From the NCBI RefSeq assembly GCF_003751635.1, contig NZ_RJVI01000002.1, positions 496,001-560,000 of the forward strand: a stretch of DNA of 64,000 bases, given 5' to 3'. Every line of letters starts with the position of its first letter. The stretch's first letter is position 1. Source of the DNA: Inmirania thermothiophila. Its GTDB lineage: Bacteria > Pseudomonadota > Gammaproteobacteria > DSM-100275. Shown one piece after another: positions 19,117 through 28,808 of this stretch. The notes under the pieces were generated by a model. That model saw nothing but the letters and a program-made list of their open reading frames with translations, made no database searches and was not told where the DNA came from. The position numbers and the translations under genes are program-made.

Positions 19117-21129
19117 ATGTTCGAGCGCCTCCTCATCGCCAACCGCGGCGAGATCGCCTGCCGCATCATCCGCACCGCGCGCCGCCTCGGCCTGCGCACC
19201 GTCGCCGTCTATTCCGACGCCGACGCCGACGCCCTGCACGTGGCCATGGCCGACGAGGCCCGGCGCATCGGGCCGCCGGCGCCGGCGGAGAGCTACCTGG
19301 CCGTGGACGCCGTGATCGCGGCGGCGCGCGCCGCCGGGGCCGACGCCATCCACCCGGGCTACGGCTTCCTCGCCGAGAACCCGGACTTCGCCGAGGCCTG
19401 CGCCGCCGCCGGCATCGTCTTCGTCGGCCCGCCGGCGGAGGCGATCCGCGCCATGGGCTCGAAGCGCGCGGCCAAGGCCCTCATGGAGCAGGCCGGCGTG
19501 CCGCTGCTGCCCGGCTACCACGGCGAGGCGCAGGACGAGGCGGGCCTGCGCGCGGCCGCCGAGCGGATCGGCCCGCCGCTGCTCATCAAGCCCTCCGCCG
19601 GCGGCGGCGGCAAGGGCATGCGCGTGGTGCGCGACCTGGCGACCTTCGCCGAGGCCCTCGCCGCGGCGAGGCGCGAGGCCCGCGGCGCCTTCGGCGACGA
19701 GACCGTGCTCCTCGAGCGCTACCTCGAGCGGCCGCGGCACGTGGAGGTGCAGATCCTCGCCGACGCCCACGGGCGGGTGCTGCATCTCTTCGAGCGCGAC
19801 TGCTCGATTCAGCGCCGCCACCAGAAGATCGTCGAGGAGGCGCCGGCGCCGGGGCTGCCGGAGGCGCTGCGCGTGCGTCTGGGCGAGGCGGCGGTGCAGG
19901 CGGCGCGCGCGGTGGGCTACGTCGGTGCCGGCACCGTGGAGTTCCTCTACGACCCCGAGCGCGGCGAGTTCTTCTTCATGGAGATGAACACGCGCCTGCA
20001 GGTGGAGCACCCGGTGACGGAGATGATCACCGGCCTCGACCTCGTGGAGTGGCAGCTGCGCATCGCCGCCGGCGAGGCCCTGCCCTTCGGCCAGAACCAG
20101 GTGGAGCGCAGCGGCCACGCCATCGAGGTGCGCCTCTACGCCGAGGACCCGGCGCGCGGCTTCCTGCCCTCCACCGGGCGGCTGCGCCTGCTGCGGCTGC
20201 CGGAGGAGAACCCGCACGTGCGGGTGGACACTGGCGTGCGCGCAGGCGACGAGGTCACGGTCCACTACGACCCCATGATCGCCAAGCTCATCGTCGCCGA
20301 CCGCGACCGCCCCGCCGCCGTGCGCCGCCTGCGCCAGGCCCTCGCCCGGTGCCACGTGGTCGGACCCGCCACCAACCTCGAGATGCTGCGCGCCATCGCC
20401 GCCCATCCCGCCTTCGCCGAGGGCGCCGTGGACACCGGCTTCGTGGAGCGCCACCGCCACGCCCTGATCGCCGAGCAGGCGCGCGCCCCGGACACCGCGC
20501 TCGCCCTCGCCGCGCTCTACCTCCTCGCCCGCCGCGCCGCCGAGGCGGCGGAACGGGCCGCCCGCTCCGGCGACCCCTGGTCGCCCTGGCACCTGACCAC
20601 GGGCTGGCGGCTCAACGCCGAGAGCCGCCACGCGCTGCGCTTCCTGGACGGGGAGGAGGAGCGCGCGGTGACGGTCCACTTCCGCCCCGAGGGCCACGTC
20701 ATCGAGCTCGACGGGCGCAGCCTCGCCGCGCGCGGCGAGCTCGGCGCCGACGGCGAGCTCACCGCCGTCCTCGACGGGGTGCGCTTCACCGCCACCGTGC
20801 TGGAGGCCGAGGGCGAGATCGTGGTCTGCTGGCACGGCGGGCAGCACCGGCTGCGGCTGCCGAGGCTCGCCGCCGGGGCCGAGGGCGGGGCCGGCGTCAC
20901 CGGCACCGTCACCGCGCCCATGCCGGGGCGCATCGTCGCCGTCGCCGTGCGCGAGGGGGACACGGTGGCGCAGGGCGCCCGCCTCCTGGTGCTGGAGGCC
21001 ATGAAGATGGAGCACACCCTCACCGCGCCGGCGGCCGGGCGCGTCAGCGCCGTGCGCTGCGCCGAGGGCGAGCAGGTGAGCGAGGGGACGGTGCTGGTGG
21101 TGATCGAGCCGGAGGAGGCCGCAGCGTGA
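19117..21129 (+). CDS. liuD: Methylcrotonyl-CoA carboxylase, biotin-containing (alpha) subunit
   Basis: 670 residues: biotin carboxylase N-domain (LIANRGEIACRIIRTARRLGLRTV, residues 1-115), ATP-grasp (about 115-330, with SAGGGGKGM and EMNTRLQVEHPVTE), biotin carboxylase C-domain to about 445, and a C-terminal biotinyl domain with the biotin Lys in LEAMKMEHT (about 625-635). Uses ATP and bicarbonate to charge biotin for liuB. Its end overlaps the start of liuE by four bases. Confidence 0.96.
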   Translation: MFERLLIANRGEIACRIIRTARRLGLRTVAVYSDADADALHVAMADEARRIGPPAPAESYLAVDAVIAAARAAGADAIHPGYGFLAENPDFAEACAAAGIVFVGPPAEAIRAMGSKRAAKALMEQAGVPLLPGYHGEAQDEAGLRAAAERIGPPLLIKPSAGGGGKGMRVVRDLATFAEALAAARREARGAFGDETVLLERYLERPRHVEVQILADAHGRVLHLFERDCSIQRRHQKIVEEAPAPGLPEALRVRLGEAAVQAARAVGYVGAGTVEFLYDPERGEFFFMEMNTRLQVEHPVTEMITGLDLVEWQLRIAAGEALPFGQNQVERSGHAIEVRLYAEDPARGFLPSTGRLRLLRLPEENPHVRVDTGVRAGDEVTVHYDPMIAKLIVADRDRPAAVRRLRQALARCHVVGPATNLEMLRAIAAHPAFAEGAVDTGFVERHRHALIAEQARAPDTALALAALYLLARRAAEAAERAARSGDPWSPWHLTTGWRLNAESRHALRFLDGEEERAVTVHFRPEGHVIELDGRSLAARGELGADGELTAVLDGVRFTATVLEAEGEIVVCWHGGQHRLRLPRLAAGAEGGAGVTGTVTAPMPGRIVAVAVREGDTVAQGARLLVLEAMKMEHTLTAPAAGRVSAVRCAEGEQVSEGTVLVVIEPEEAAA

Positions 21130-22031
21130 GCCTGCCGGCGCGTGTGCGCATCGTCGAGGTCGGCCCCCGCGACGGCCTCCAAAATGAACCCCGCACCGTC
21201 CCGGTGCAGATCCGCGCCGAGCTCGTGCGGCGGCTCGCCGACGCCGGCCTCGCCGCGGTGGAGGCCGGCAGCTTCGTCTCCCCCCGGTGGGTGCCGCAGA
21301 TGGCCGACACCGAGGCCGTGCTCGCCGCCCTGCCTCCCCGCCCCGGGGTGCGCTACCCGGTGCTGGTGCCCAACGAGAAGGGCCTCGAGCGGGCCCTGGC
21401 GGCGGGCGCGCGCGAGATCGCCGTCTTCGCCGCCGCGTCCGAGACCTTCTCTCGCCGCAACATCAACTGCACCGTCGACGAGAGCCTGGCCCGCTTCGCC
21501 CCGGTGGTGGCCCGCGCCCGCGCCGCGGGGCTCGCCGTGCGCGGTTACGTCTCCTGCGTCCTCGGCTGCCCCTACGAGGGCGCGGTGGCGCCGGAGGCGG
21601 TGGTGCGCGTGGCGGCGGCCCTCCACGCCATGGGCTGCTACGAGATCTCCCTCGGCGACACCATCGGCGTCGGCACCCCCGGCCGCGCCCGCGCCCTGGT
21701 GAAGGCGGTGGCCCGGGAAGTCCCGGTCGGGCAGCTCGCGGTCCACTTCCACGACACCTACGGCCAGGCCCTGGCCAACATCTACGCCGTGCTCGAGCTC
21801 GGCGTCTCGGTGGTCGACAGCGCCGTGGGCGGCCTCGGCGGCTGTCCCTACGCCCCGGGGGCGGCCGGCAACGTCGCCACCGAGGACGTGCTCTACCTGC
21901 TCCACGGCCTCGGCATCGAGACCGGCGTCGATCTCGACGCCGTGGTGGACACCGCCTGGTGGATCGCCGCGGCGCTCGAGCGCGCGCCCGCCTCCCGCGT
22001 CGCCCACGCCCTGCGCCGCCGCCGGGGCTGA
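21126..22031 (+). CDS. liuE: Hydroxymethylglutaryl-CoA lyase
   Basis: 301-residue TIM-barrel DRE-type lyase. VEVGPRDGLQNE carries the Arg-Asp metal and base site, GSFVSPRWVPQMAD follows, HFHDTYGQALANI holds the metal His residues, and the catalytic Cys is in GLGGCPYAPGAAGN. It cleaves HMG-CoA to acetoacetate and acetyl-CoA. The GTG start overlaps the liuD stop (GTGA), giving translational coupling. Last gene of the liu operon. Confidence 0.95.
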   Translation: MSLPARVRIVEVGPRDGLQNEPRTVPVQIRAELVRRLADAGLAAVEAGSFVSPRWVPQMADTEAVLAALPPRPGVRYPVLVPNEKGLERALAAGAREIAVFAAASETFSRRNINCTVDESLARFAPVVARARAAGLAVRGYVSCVLGCPYEGAVAPEAVVRVAAALHAMGCYEISLGDTIGVGTPGRARALVKAVAREVPVGQLAVHFHDTYGQALANIYAVLELGVSVVDSAVGGLGGCPYAPGAAGNVATEDVLYLLHGLGIETGVDLDAVVDTAWWIAAALERAPASRVAHALRRRRG

Positions 22032-22814
<783 letters not shown>

Positions 22815-22819
22815 GACCG

Positions 22820-22848
22820 GCCCGGGACGGCGGGGGGCCGCCCCGGGC
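22820..22848 (+). terminator. GC-rich hairpin after adk
   Basis: GCCCGGGACGG pairs with CCGCCCCGGGC around a G-rich loop, five bases after the adk stop. There is no T-tract, so it may be a stabiliser or a weak terminator. Downstream, an AT-rich patch (22868-22893) probably carries the thioredoxin promoter. Confidence 0.4.
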
Positions 22849-22911
22849 ATTCGCCTTCGCCCGCCTTCTCTGTTAGCATTTCATCATATACCAATCCTCG
22901 GGAGCGCTGCC

Positions 22912-23283
22912 ATGGCCACCGTCACCCTCACCAAGGACAACTTCAAGGACACCATCGACCGCCACCCCATCGTGCTGGTGGACTTCTGGGCCCCGTGGTG
23001 CGGGCCCTGCAAGAGCTTCGCGCCCATCTACGAGGAGGTCTCGGAGCGGCATCCGGACGTGGTCTTCGCCAAGGTCAACACCGAGGAGGAGCAGGAGCTC
23101 GCCGCCGCCTTCCAGATCCGCTCCATCCCCACGGTGATGGCCTTTCGCGAGCAGATCATCGTCTTCGCCCAGCCGGGGCTGCTCCCGGCGCAGGCGCTCG
23201 AGGAGCTTCTGCGCAAGATCCGGGAGCTCGACATGGATCAGGTCCGGCGCGAGATCGAGGCCGGACGGCAGGGACCGGCCTGA
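22912..23283 (+). CDS. Thioredoxin-family protein
   Basis: 123 residues with one thioredoxin fold: active site VDFWAPWCGPCKSF (Cys residues near 32 and 35) and the cis-Pro segment RSIPTVMAF. A helical C-terminal extension (about 100-123) is longer than in E. coli thioredoxin 1 (109 residues). Cytoplasmic, no signal peptide. It would reduce disulfides or act as a chaperone-type thioredoxin. Own promoter likely in the AT-rich upstream region; converges on the DUF4126 gene. Confidence 0.9.
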   Translation: MATVTLTKDNFKDTIDRHPIVLVDFWAPWCGPCKSFAPIYEEVSERHPDVVFAKVNTEEEQELAAAFQIRSIPTVMAFREQIIVFAQPGLLPAQALEELLRKIRELDMDQVRREIEAGRQGPA

Positions 23284-23299
23284 GCGGGACGCGCGTCGG

Positions 23300-23917
23300 C
23301 TATCCCTCCTCGGCCCGCCGTCCGCCTCCGCCGCCCCGGCGCCCGATGCGCGCCGCCAGCGCCCGGATGCCGCGCCAGAGCCGCGGCAGCAGCCAGGCGA
23401 GGACGACGAGGAAGAGCACCAGCAGCCCGAGGAACAGCCACGGGTGGCGCAGCGCGGTCCAGAGCCCCGCGATCACGGCCACGTCCTCGGCGATCGAGGC
23501 GGCCCAGTTGGTGAAGGGCTCGGGGGAGGTGTTGATGAGCACCCGCCCGCCGGCCTTGAGGGTGTAGCTGCCGGCGGCCAGCCCGCCACCCAGCAGATAG
23601 CCCGCGAGCTCCGCTGCGGGGCTGAGCTCGCCGAGGGCGCCGGCGGCGAGGATCGCCCCGCCCGGGATGCGCACGAACGCGTGCAGCGCGTCCCATCCCG
23701 TGTCCACGCCGGGGGTCTTGTCGGCGAAGAACTCGGCGAGATACAGGAGGCCCGCCGCCCCCATCACCAGCGGGTCGGCGACGAAGGCCAGGTCCGGCGG
23801 CAGGACGATGTGCCCCATGCGCTGCAGCAGCCCCAGCATGAAGACCGCGGCGTAGAGATTGATCCCCGAGGCCCAGGCCGCCCCCATCCCCAGGGCGATG
23901 GCGTCCACCGCCTCCAT
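23300..23917 (-). CDS. DUF4126 membrane protein
   Basis: 205 residues with four to five hydrophobic helices (about 5-30, 45-65, 85-110, 115-135, 155-185), a conserved GINLYAAVFMLGLLQRMG start and a Gly/Arg-rich cytoplasmic tail. It matches the DUF4126 family, whose function is unknown. The start ATG overlaps the stop of the 5'-nucleotidase gene by one base (TGATG), so the two genes are coupled. Confidence 0.75.
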   Translation of the reverse strand: MEAVDAIALGMGAAWASGINLYAAVFMLGLLQRMGHIVLPPDLAFVADPLVMGAAGLLYLAEFFADKTPGVDTGWDALHAFVRIPGGAILAAGALGELSPAAELAGYLLGGGLAAGSYTLKAGGRVLINTSPEPFTNWAASIAEDVAVIAGLWTALRHPWLFLGLLVLFLVVLAWLLPRLWRGIRALAARIGRRGGGGGRRAEEG

Positions 23918-24831
23918 CAGCCCTCGCCCGCCTCGCGCAGGGGCTCGTTCACGACGCCGTGGGACACGTGCCCGGCGGGCACGTGGGCGGCCGCGTCCTC
24001 GCAGTGGCGCCGCTGATCGTCGAAGAAGATGTCGGCGCCGAAGGCGCGCAGGAACGCCCCCTTGGGCAGCCCGCCGAGGAAGAAGGCCTCGTCGATGCGG
24101 ATCTCCCACGCGCGCAGGGTGCGGATGACCCGCTCGTGCGCCGGCGCCGCGCGCGCGGTCACGAGCGCGGTGCGGACCGGGCAGCGACCCGCGGGGAACT
24201 CGCGCTGAATCGCGTGCAGGGCCGCGAGGAAGGGCTTGAACGGCCCGCCCGCGAGCGGCTCGTGCGCCGATTCCGCCTCGGTGCGCTGGAAGGCCTCCAG
24301 GCCCTCCCGCTGATAGACCCGCTCGGCCTCGTCGGAGAAGAGCACGGCGTCGCCGTCGAAGGCGATGCGCAGCTCCCCGTCCCCCGCGGCCCCGCTGCGC
24401 GCCGGCAGGATCACCGCCGCGGCGAGGCCGGCCTCGAGGGCGCGACGCACGTCGTCGGCATCGGCGGAGAGGAAGAGCTGGGCCCCGAACGGGGCCACGT
24501 AGCGGTACGGGGAGCGTCCGCCGGTGAAGGCCGCGCGGCTGATGTCCAGCCCGTGGTGGCGGATCGAGTTGAACACCCGCAGCCCGGTGTCGGCGCTGTT
24601 GCGCGACAGCAGGATGACCTCCACCCGGCGCCGCCCGCCCTCGTTGAGGGCCAGGAGCTTGCGCACCAGCGGGAAGGCCACGCCGGGCGCCAGCGGCTCG
24701 TCCTCGCGCGCGATCTGATAGCGGGCATAGGCCTCGACGCCCTGCTCGACGAAGACCTGGTGGCTCTCCTCCAGGTCGAAGAGGGCCCGCGAGGAGATCG
24801 CCACCACCAGCACCGGCTGCGACGACGCCAT
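23917..24831 (-). CDS. 5'-Nucleotidase, cN-I-like
   Basis: 304 residues resembling cytosolic 5'-nucleotidase I. Motifs: AISSRALFDLEESHQVF (the position of the nucleophile region), VILLSRNSADTGLRVFNSI, FDGDAVLFSDEAERVY with the Asp pair typical of HAD-like phosphatases, and a late GADIFFDDQ metal-binding segment. It would dephosphorylate AMP or other nucleoside monophosphates in the cytoplasm. Directly upstream of, and coupled to, the DUF4126 gene. Confidence 0.85.
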   Translation of the reverse strand: MASSQPVLVVAISSRALFDLEESHQVFVEQGVEAYARYQIAREDEPLAPGVAFPLVRKLLALNEGGRRRVEVILLSRNSADTGLRVFNSIRHHGLDISRAAFTGGRSPYRYVAPFGAQLFLSADADDVRRALEAGLAAAVILPARSGAAGDGELRIAFDGDAVLFSDEAERVYQREGLEAFQRTEAESAHEPLAGGPFKPFLAALHAIQREFPAGRCPVRTALVTARAAPAHERVIRTLRAWEIRIDEAFFLGGLPKGAFLRAFGADIFFDDQRRHCEDAAAHVPAGHVSHGVVNEPLREAGEG

Positions 24832-24874
24832 GGGGCCATTATGCCCCGCCCCCGCCCCCCGCCTCCACCGGCCC

Positions 24875-26149
24875 TCAGCCCGCGCCGGCGAGCCCCAGGC
24901 TCAGCGAGGGCACGAAGGTGATCACCAGCACCACCGCCATCAGGAGCAGCATGAACGGCACCGCGGCCCGGTACAGGGCGAGCACCGGCCGGCCCAGTCG
25001 GTGGCTGGCGATGAAGAGGTTCATCCCCACCGGGGGCGTGAAGTAGCCGATCTGCATGTTGGCGAGGAAGATGACGCCCAGGTGCAGGGGATCGACCCCG
25101 TAGGCCCGCGCCAGGGGCACGAGCAGGGGCACGACGATCACCAGCGCCGAGAACACGTCCAGGACCGCCCCGAGGAGCAGGAGGAAGACGTTGAGGGCGA
25201 GCAGGAACTGCCAGCGCGACGCCAGGTGGGCCTGCACCGCCGCCGTCAGCCGCGCCGGCAGGTCCCATTCCACGAGGAGGTTGGTGAAGGCGAGCGCGGT
25301 GCCGACGATGACGAACACCGCCCCCACCAGCACCGCGGACTCGCGCACCGCCCAGAGCAGGCGCCGCGGGCCGACCTCGCGCAGGATCACCACCTCCACC
25401 AGGATGACGTAGAGGAGCACCGCCACCGCCACCTCCGACACCGCGAGCCAGCCGCCGTAGATGCCCCCGAGGACGAGCGGCGGGATCGGCAGCTCCCAGC
25501 GCGCGGCCCACAGCGCCCGCGCGAGCTCCTGCCGCGAGAAGGGGGCGCAGCCGCCGCGCCGCCCGCGCTGGACCCAGATCGCCCATGCGCTCATGGCCGC
25601 CACCATCAGCAGCCCCGGGACGAGGCCGGCGAGGAAGAGCCGCTCGATGGTGACCCCGCTCACCCCCTCCATCTGCTGCACCACCACCCCGTAGAGGATG
25701 AGCGGCAGCGAGGGGGCGAAGAGCAGCCCGAGGCTGCCGGCGCTGGTGACGAGGCCGAGGCTGAAGCGCTCGCCGTAGCCGGCCTTGCGCAGCGCCGGGT
25801 AGAGCAGCGCCCCGAGGGCGATGATGGTCACCCCCGAGGCCCCCGTGAAGGCGGTGAAGAGGGCGCAGGCGACCAGGGAGACCAGCGCCAGACCGCCCGG
25901 CATCCAGCCGAGGGTGGCGCAGCTCAGCGCCACCAGCCGGTCGGCGGTGCGGGCCTCGCTGAGGACGTAGCCGGCGAGGGTGAACATCGGCACCGCCGCC
26001 AGCACCGGCGTCTGCCCCAGGCGCAGCACCTCCACCACCAGCGCCGCCGGATCCACGCCCTCGGCGGCGAAGCCCGCCATCGAGGCCACCGCGACGAGGG
26101 CGAAGAGCGGCGCCCCCACGAGCACCGCCGGCAGCAGCGCCCAGCTCAT
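24875..26149 (-). CDS. dctM: TRAP transporter large permease (DctM)
   Basis: 424 residues, 12 or more hydrophobic helices, DctM family: FTGASGVTIIALGALLYPAL, FAPSLPLILYGVV, and the conserved C-terminal NMQIGYFTPPVGMNLFIAS. Forms the channel of a secondary, ion-gradient-driven importer. ATG overlaps the stop of dctQ (ATGA). Substrate not predictable from the permease; the solute-binding protein is two genes upstream. Confidence 0.93.
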   Translation of the reverse strand: MSWALLPAVLVGAPLFALVAVASMAGFAAEGVDPAALVVEVLRLGQTPVLAAVPMFTLAGYVLSEARTADRLVALSCATLGWMPGGLALVSLVACALFTAFTGASGVTIIALGALLYPALRKAGYGERFSLGLVTSAGSLGLLFAPSLPLILYGVVVQQMEGVSGVTIERLFLAGLVPGLLMVAAMSAWAIWVQRGRRGGCAPFSRQELARALWAARWELPIPPLVLGGIYGGWLAVSEVAVAVLLYVILVEVVILREVGPRRLLWAVRESAVLVGAVFVIVGTALAFTNLLVEWDLPARLTAAVQAHLASRWQFLLALNVFLLLLGAVLDVFSALVIVVPLLVPLARAYGVDPLHLGVIFLANMQIGYFTPPVGMNLFIASHRLGRPVLALYRAAVPFMLLLMAVVLVITFVPSLSLGLAGAG

Positions 26150-26679
26150 CGCGACCGCCCCCGCACCAGGCAGCGCAGCCGCCCCAGCGCGTGCAGCAGG
26201 TAGTGGAAGGCGATGAGGGCGAAGGCCGCGACCATCACCCCGTCCTGGAGCGCCAGCGGCACCGCCCCCCCGCCCCCGGCGCCCCGTTCCATCCAGCCCA
26301 GGCGCGCCGCGTGCCAGGCCACCGCCGCGCTGGCGGCGGCGGCGAACAGGCGCGCAAACCCGGCGCCGGCATCCTCCCAGCGCGCGGGCAAGGCGCGCGC
26401 GAGGACCTCGATGGCGATGTGCCGGTCCTCCCGCGCGGCCACCACCGCGCCCAGGAACACCAGCCACAGCACCACCTGGCGGGCGGCGGGTTCGGCCCAG
26501 GCGAGGCCATCGAGACCCAGGTTGCGCAGCGCCATCGCCGCCGCCCCCAGACCCACGAGCAGCCCCAGGGTGAGCACCAGCACGGCATCCTCCGCCCACG
26601 CCAGCGCCCTGAGCAGGCGCGACTCGCCGGCCTCGCGGGCGCCGGGCCACCACGGCGCGCAGGGCGCGCGGGTGCTCAC
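26146..26679 (-). CDS. dctQ: TRAP transporter small permease (DctQ)
   Basis: 177 residues with four membrane helices (about 28-48, 65-82, 105-125, 140-162) and the family motif REDRHIAIEVL between helices 2 and 3. The GTG start at 26679 has GGGAGGGG upstream and overlaps the dctP stop by four bases. Works with DctM and the periplasmic receptor. Confidence 0.88.
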   Translation of the reverse strand: MSTRAPCAPWWPGAREAGESRLLRALAWAEDAVLVLTLGLLVGLGAAAMALRNLGLDGLAWAEPAARQVVLWLVFLGAVVAAREDRHIAIEVLARALPARWEDAGAGFARLFAAAASAAVAWHAARLGWMERGAGGGGAVPLALQDGVMVAAFALIAFHYLLHALGRLRCLVRGRSR

Positions 26680-27722
26680 CGCCCCTCCCCCCGCAGCTCG
26701 GCGAGCGCCTGCTCGAGGTGGGCCACCCGTGCCGGGTCGACGCCCCCGGTGCGGATCAGCAGCGCCCGCGCCGTCCGCCCCAGCTCCCGCCAGCGGCGGA
26801 GCTCCTCCGGTTCCGGCGTGACGAAGCTCACCCCCTGCGCACGCAGGGCCTCGCGGGCACGCGCCTCTTCCTCGACGTTGCCGCGGTCGATGTCGGCGAA
26901 GGCGCGCCGCAGCGCCTCCACCACCCGCCCGCGGTCCGCGGCGGCGATCCGCGCCAGGGCCTTGCGGTCCACCACGAGGACGGCATAGACGTAGAGCAGC
27001 GGCACGTCCGTGAGATAGCGCACCGCGGCGTTCCATCGCAGCACGATGGCGCCGATGGCCGAGGTCGCCACCGTGTCCACCAGCCCCGTCTGCAACGCCG
27101 CGTAGACGTCGCCGAGGGGCAGCGGGACCACCGTGATGCCGGAGGTGGCCGCAAGCACCGCCTTCATCACCGCCCCGGCGAGAGGATCACCGGCCGGCAT
27201 CCAGACCTTGCGGCCCTCCAGGTCGGCCACCGCGCGCACCGGCTCGCGCGACATCACGTAGGCGAAGCCCCCGCCGGCGATGCCGATGCCCTCGAGCCCG
27301 TGGGCGGCAAGGCCCCCCAGGAGCTCGCCGTCGAAGCGGGCCCGCACCCGCGCCACCTCCGCGTGGGAGCGGAACAGGAACGGCAGGCTGTAGAGCTCCA
27401 GCTCCGGCGAGAGGGCGGCGAGCGAGCCCGCGGTGAAGATGCCGCCGTGGAGCTGACCGATGCGCATCTTGCGCAGGACGCTGACGTCGTCCCCCATCAC
27501 CCCGCCACCGAAGAGGCGCAGCCCCACGCGGCCGCCGGTGGCCTCGCGGATCTCCGCGTCCGCCTGCCGGAGCCGGGCCATCCAGGATGAGCCCTCGGGG
27601 GCCAGCGTCGCGAGCTTGAGCTCCAGGGCCGCCGCCGGGGTCGCCGCAAGCCCCAGGAGCATCCCGGCCGCCAGGGCCCGCAGGCGCCGCCATCCTTCCT
27701 CCCTCCACCGTCTCGTGCCCAT
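26676..27722 (-). CDS. dctP: TRAP transporter substrate-binding protein (DctP)
   Basis: 348 residues with a signal peptide (about 1-36, ending AATPAAA). The mature protein starts LELKLATLAPEGSSWM; GRVGLRLFGGGVMGDDVSVLRKMRIGQLHGG and PLGDVYAALQTGLVDTVATS are the TRAP receptor motifs. This subgroup usually accompanies TatT-type lipoproteins, and the TatT gene is just upstream here. The ATG at 27722 fits GGAGCGGGAG before it. Ligand unknown; this branch is often linked to non-acidic or hydrophobic ligands, which is an inference only. Confidence 0.9.
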   Translation of the reverse strand: MGTRRWREEGWRRLRALAAGMLLGLAATPAAALELKLATLAPEGSSWMARLRQADAEIREATGGRVGLRLFGGGVMGDDVSVLRKMRIGQLHGGIFTAGSLAALSPELELYSLPFLFRSHAEVARVRARFDGELLGGLAAHGLEGIGIAGGGFAYVMSREPVRAVADLEGRKVWMPAGDPLAGAVMKAVLAATSGITVVPLPLGDVYAALQTGLVDTVATSAIGAIVLRWNAAVRYLTDVPLLYVYAVLVVDRKALARIAAADRGRVVEALRRAFADIDRGNVEEEARAREALRAQGVSFVTPEPEELRRWRELGRTARALLIRTGGVDPARVAHLEQALAELRGEGR

Positions 27723-27753
27723 CTCCCGCTCCTCTCGTCCCCTTCCGGGGTCC

Positions 27754-28626
27754 TCAGCCTCCGTCCCCGAAGACGCGGTCCGCCTCCTCCAGGAGCGCCC
27801 GCGCACGGCGCCTCGCCAGCACGTTCTCGAGGGTGTGACGGCCGGCCTCGGGATCCGCCGCGAGCACCTCGCGCAACAGACGGTCGTGGAGGCGCCGATC
27901 GCCCACGGCCCGCGCCAGGTGCTCGGCCATCAGGACCTTCACCATGAGCCGCTTCCCGCCGCTCAGACGCAGCGCCCGCTCGAAGTGCCGGCGCGCCGCC
28001 TCAGGGTCCCCGCCGAGGGCGGGCGGCACCAGGGCCGAGAGCACGCCGAGCTGGAGCTGGACCCCGCCGTCGTCGTGATCCGGCGCCAGCGCCGCCACCC
28101 GCCGAAGCACCAGCTCCGCCTCGGCCAGCTCGGCGCGGGCGCCCCAGTCCTCCCGGCGCGCCTCGATCCAGACCAGCCACGCGGTGGCGAGGGCATAGAG
28201 GGGCTCGACATCCTCCGCGGTGGCCCCCGCGAGGACCGCCCGCAAGCCCTCGCCGCGCAGGGTGCAGCCCGTGCCGGAGCGCAGGCACGCCGCCCGCCGG
28301 GCATAGCCGAGGGCCCGCTCGCTCAGGCGTCGGCGGCGGGCGGGATCCCGTACCAGCGCCCCGGCGTAGGCCGCATAGAGGCGGGCCGCCCGCACGAGGG
28401 CGTCCCCGTCCCTCGGCGCGGCCTGCACCGCGGCATCGGCGAGGATCAGATAGCCGGGGAGCGCGGCCGCCACCAGCTCCGGGTCGTCGTGGCGCATGGC
28501 CGCCTCCGCGACCCCTTCCGCCAGGCTGCCGCCCGCCCGCTGCACCAGCCCGCTGCAGCCGGTGGCGGCGAGCATCGCCGCCAGCGCCACCGCGTTCCGC
28601 CTCGCGCTCGTCCTCTCCATGCCCAT
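27754..28626 (-). CDS. TRAP-associated TatT lipoprotein
   Basis: 290 residues: a lipoprotein signal (LAAMLAATGC, lipobox ATGC) followed by an all-alpha TPR-like body, including GYARRAACLRSGTGCTLRGEGLRAVLAGATAEDVEPLYALATAWLVWIE. This is the TatT (TRAP-transporter-associated) family; in Treponema pallidum TatT binds its TRAP receptor as a trimeric assembly. It would sit on a membrane facing the periplasm and hand ligand to DctP. Two ATG codons (28626 and 28620) are both possible starts. Confidence 0.8.
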   Translation of the reverse strand: MGMERTSARRNAVALAAMLAATGCSGLVQRAGGSLAEGVAEAAMRHDDPELVAAALPGYLILADAAVQAAPRDGDALVRAARLYAAYAGALVRDPARRRRLSERALGYARRAACLRSGTGCTLRGEGLRAVLAGATAEDVEPLYALATAWLVWIEARREDWGARAELAEAELVLRRVAALAPDHDDGGVQLQLGVLSALVPPALGGDPEAARRHFERALRLSGGKRLMVKVLMAEHLARAVGDRRLHDRLLREVLAADPEAGRHTLENVLARRRARALLEEADRVFGDGG

Positions 28627-28640
28627 ACGGGACCCGCAGA

Positions 28641-28686
28641 CGCCGCCGAACCTTCCCCACCGCGGATGCGGAAAGGTTCGGCGGCG
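28641..28686. repeat. Perfect 14-bp inverted repeat between divergent genes
   Basis: CGCCGCCGAACCTT at 28641-28654 and its exact complement at 28673-28686, separated by 18 bases. It lies in the 182-base gap between the TatT lipoprotein gene and the Cys/Met-repeat cytochrome gene. It could be a leader hairpin or an operator for either. The rest of the gap shows a possible promoter but no gene. Confidence 0.7.
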
Positions 28687-28808
28687 CGGCCCGGTCTTTC
28701 CCATTGGACGTGCGGGCCCCGCCCGTCCGCGGATCGGCCATACTTGGGTGGCCCTGACAAGGCCGGAAGGCACCGGCCGGACCCAGCCACGAGGAAGGAG
28801 TCGAGATC

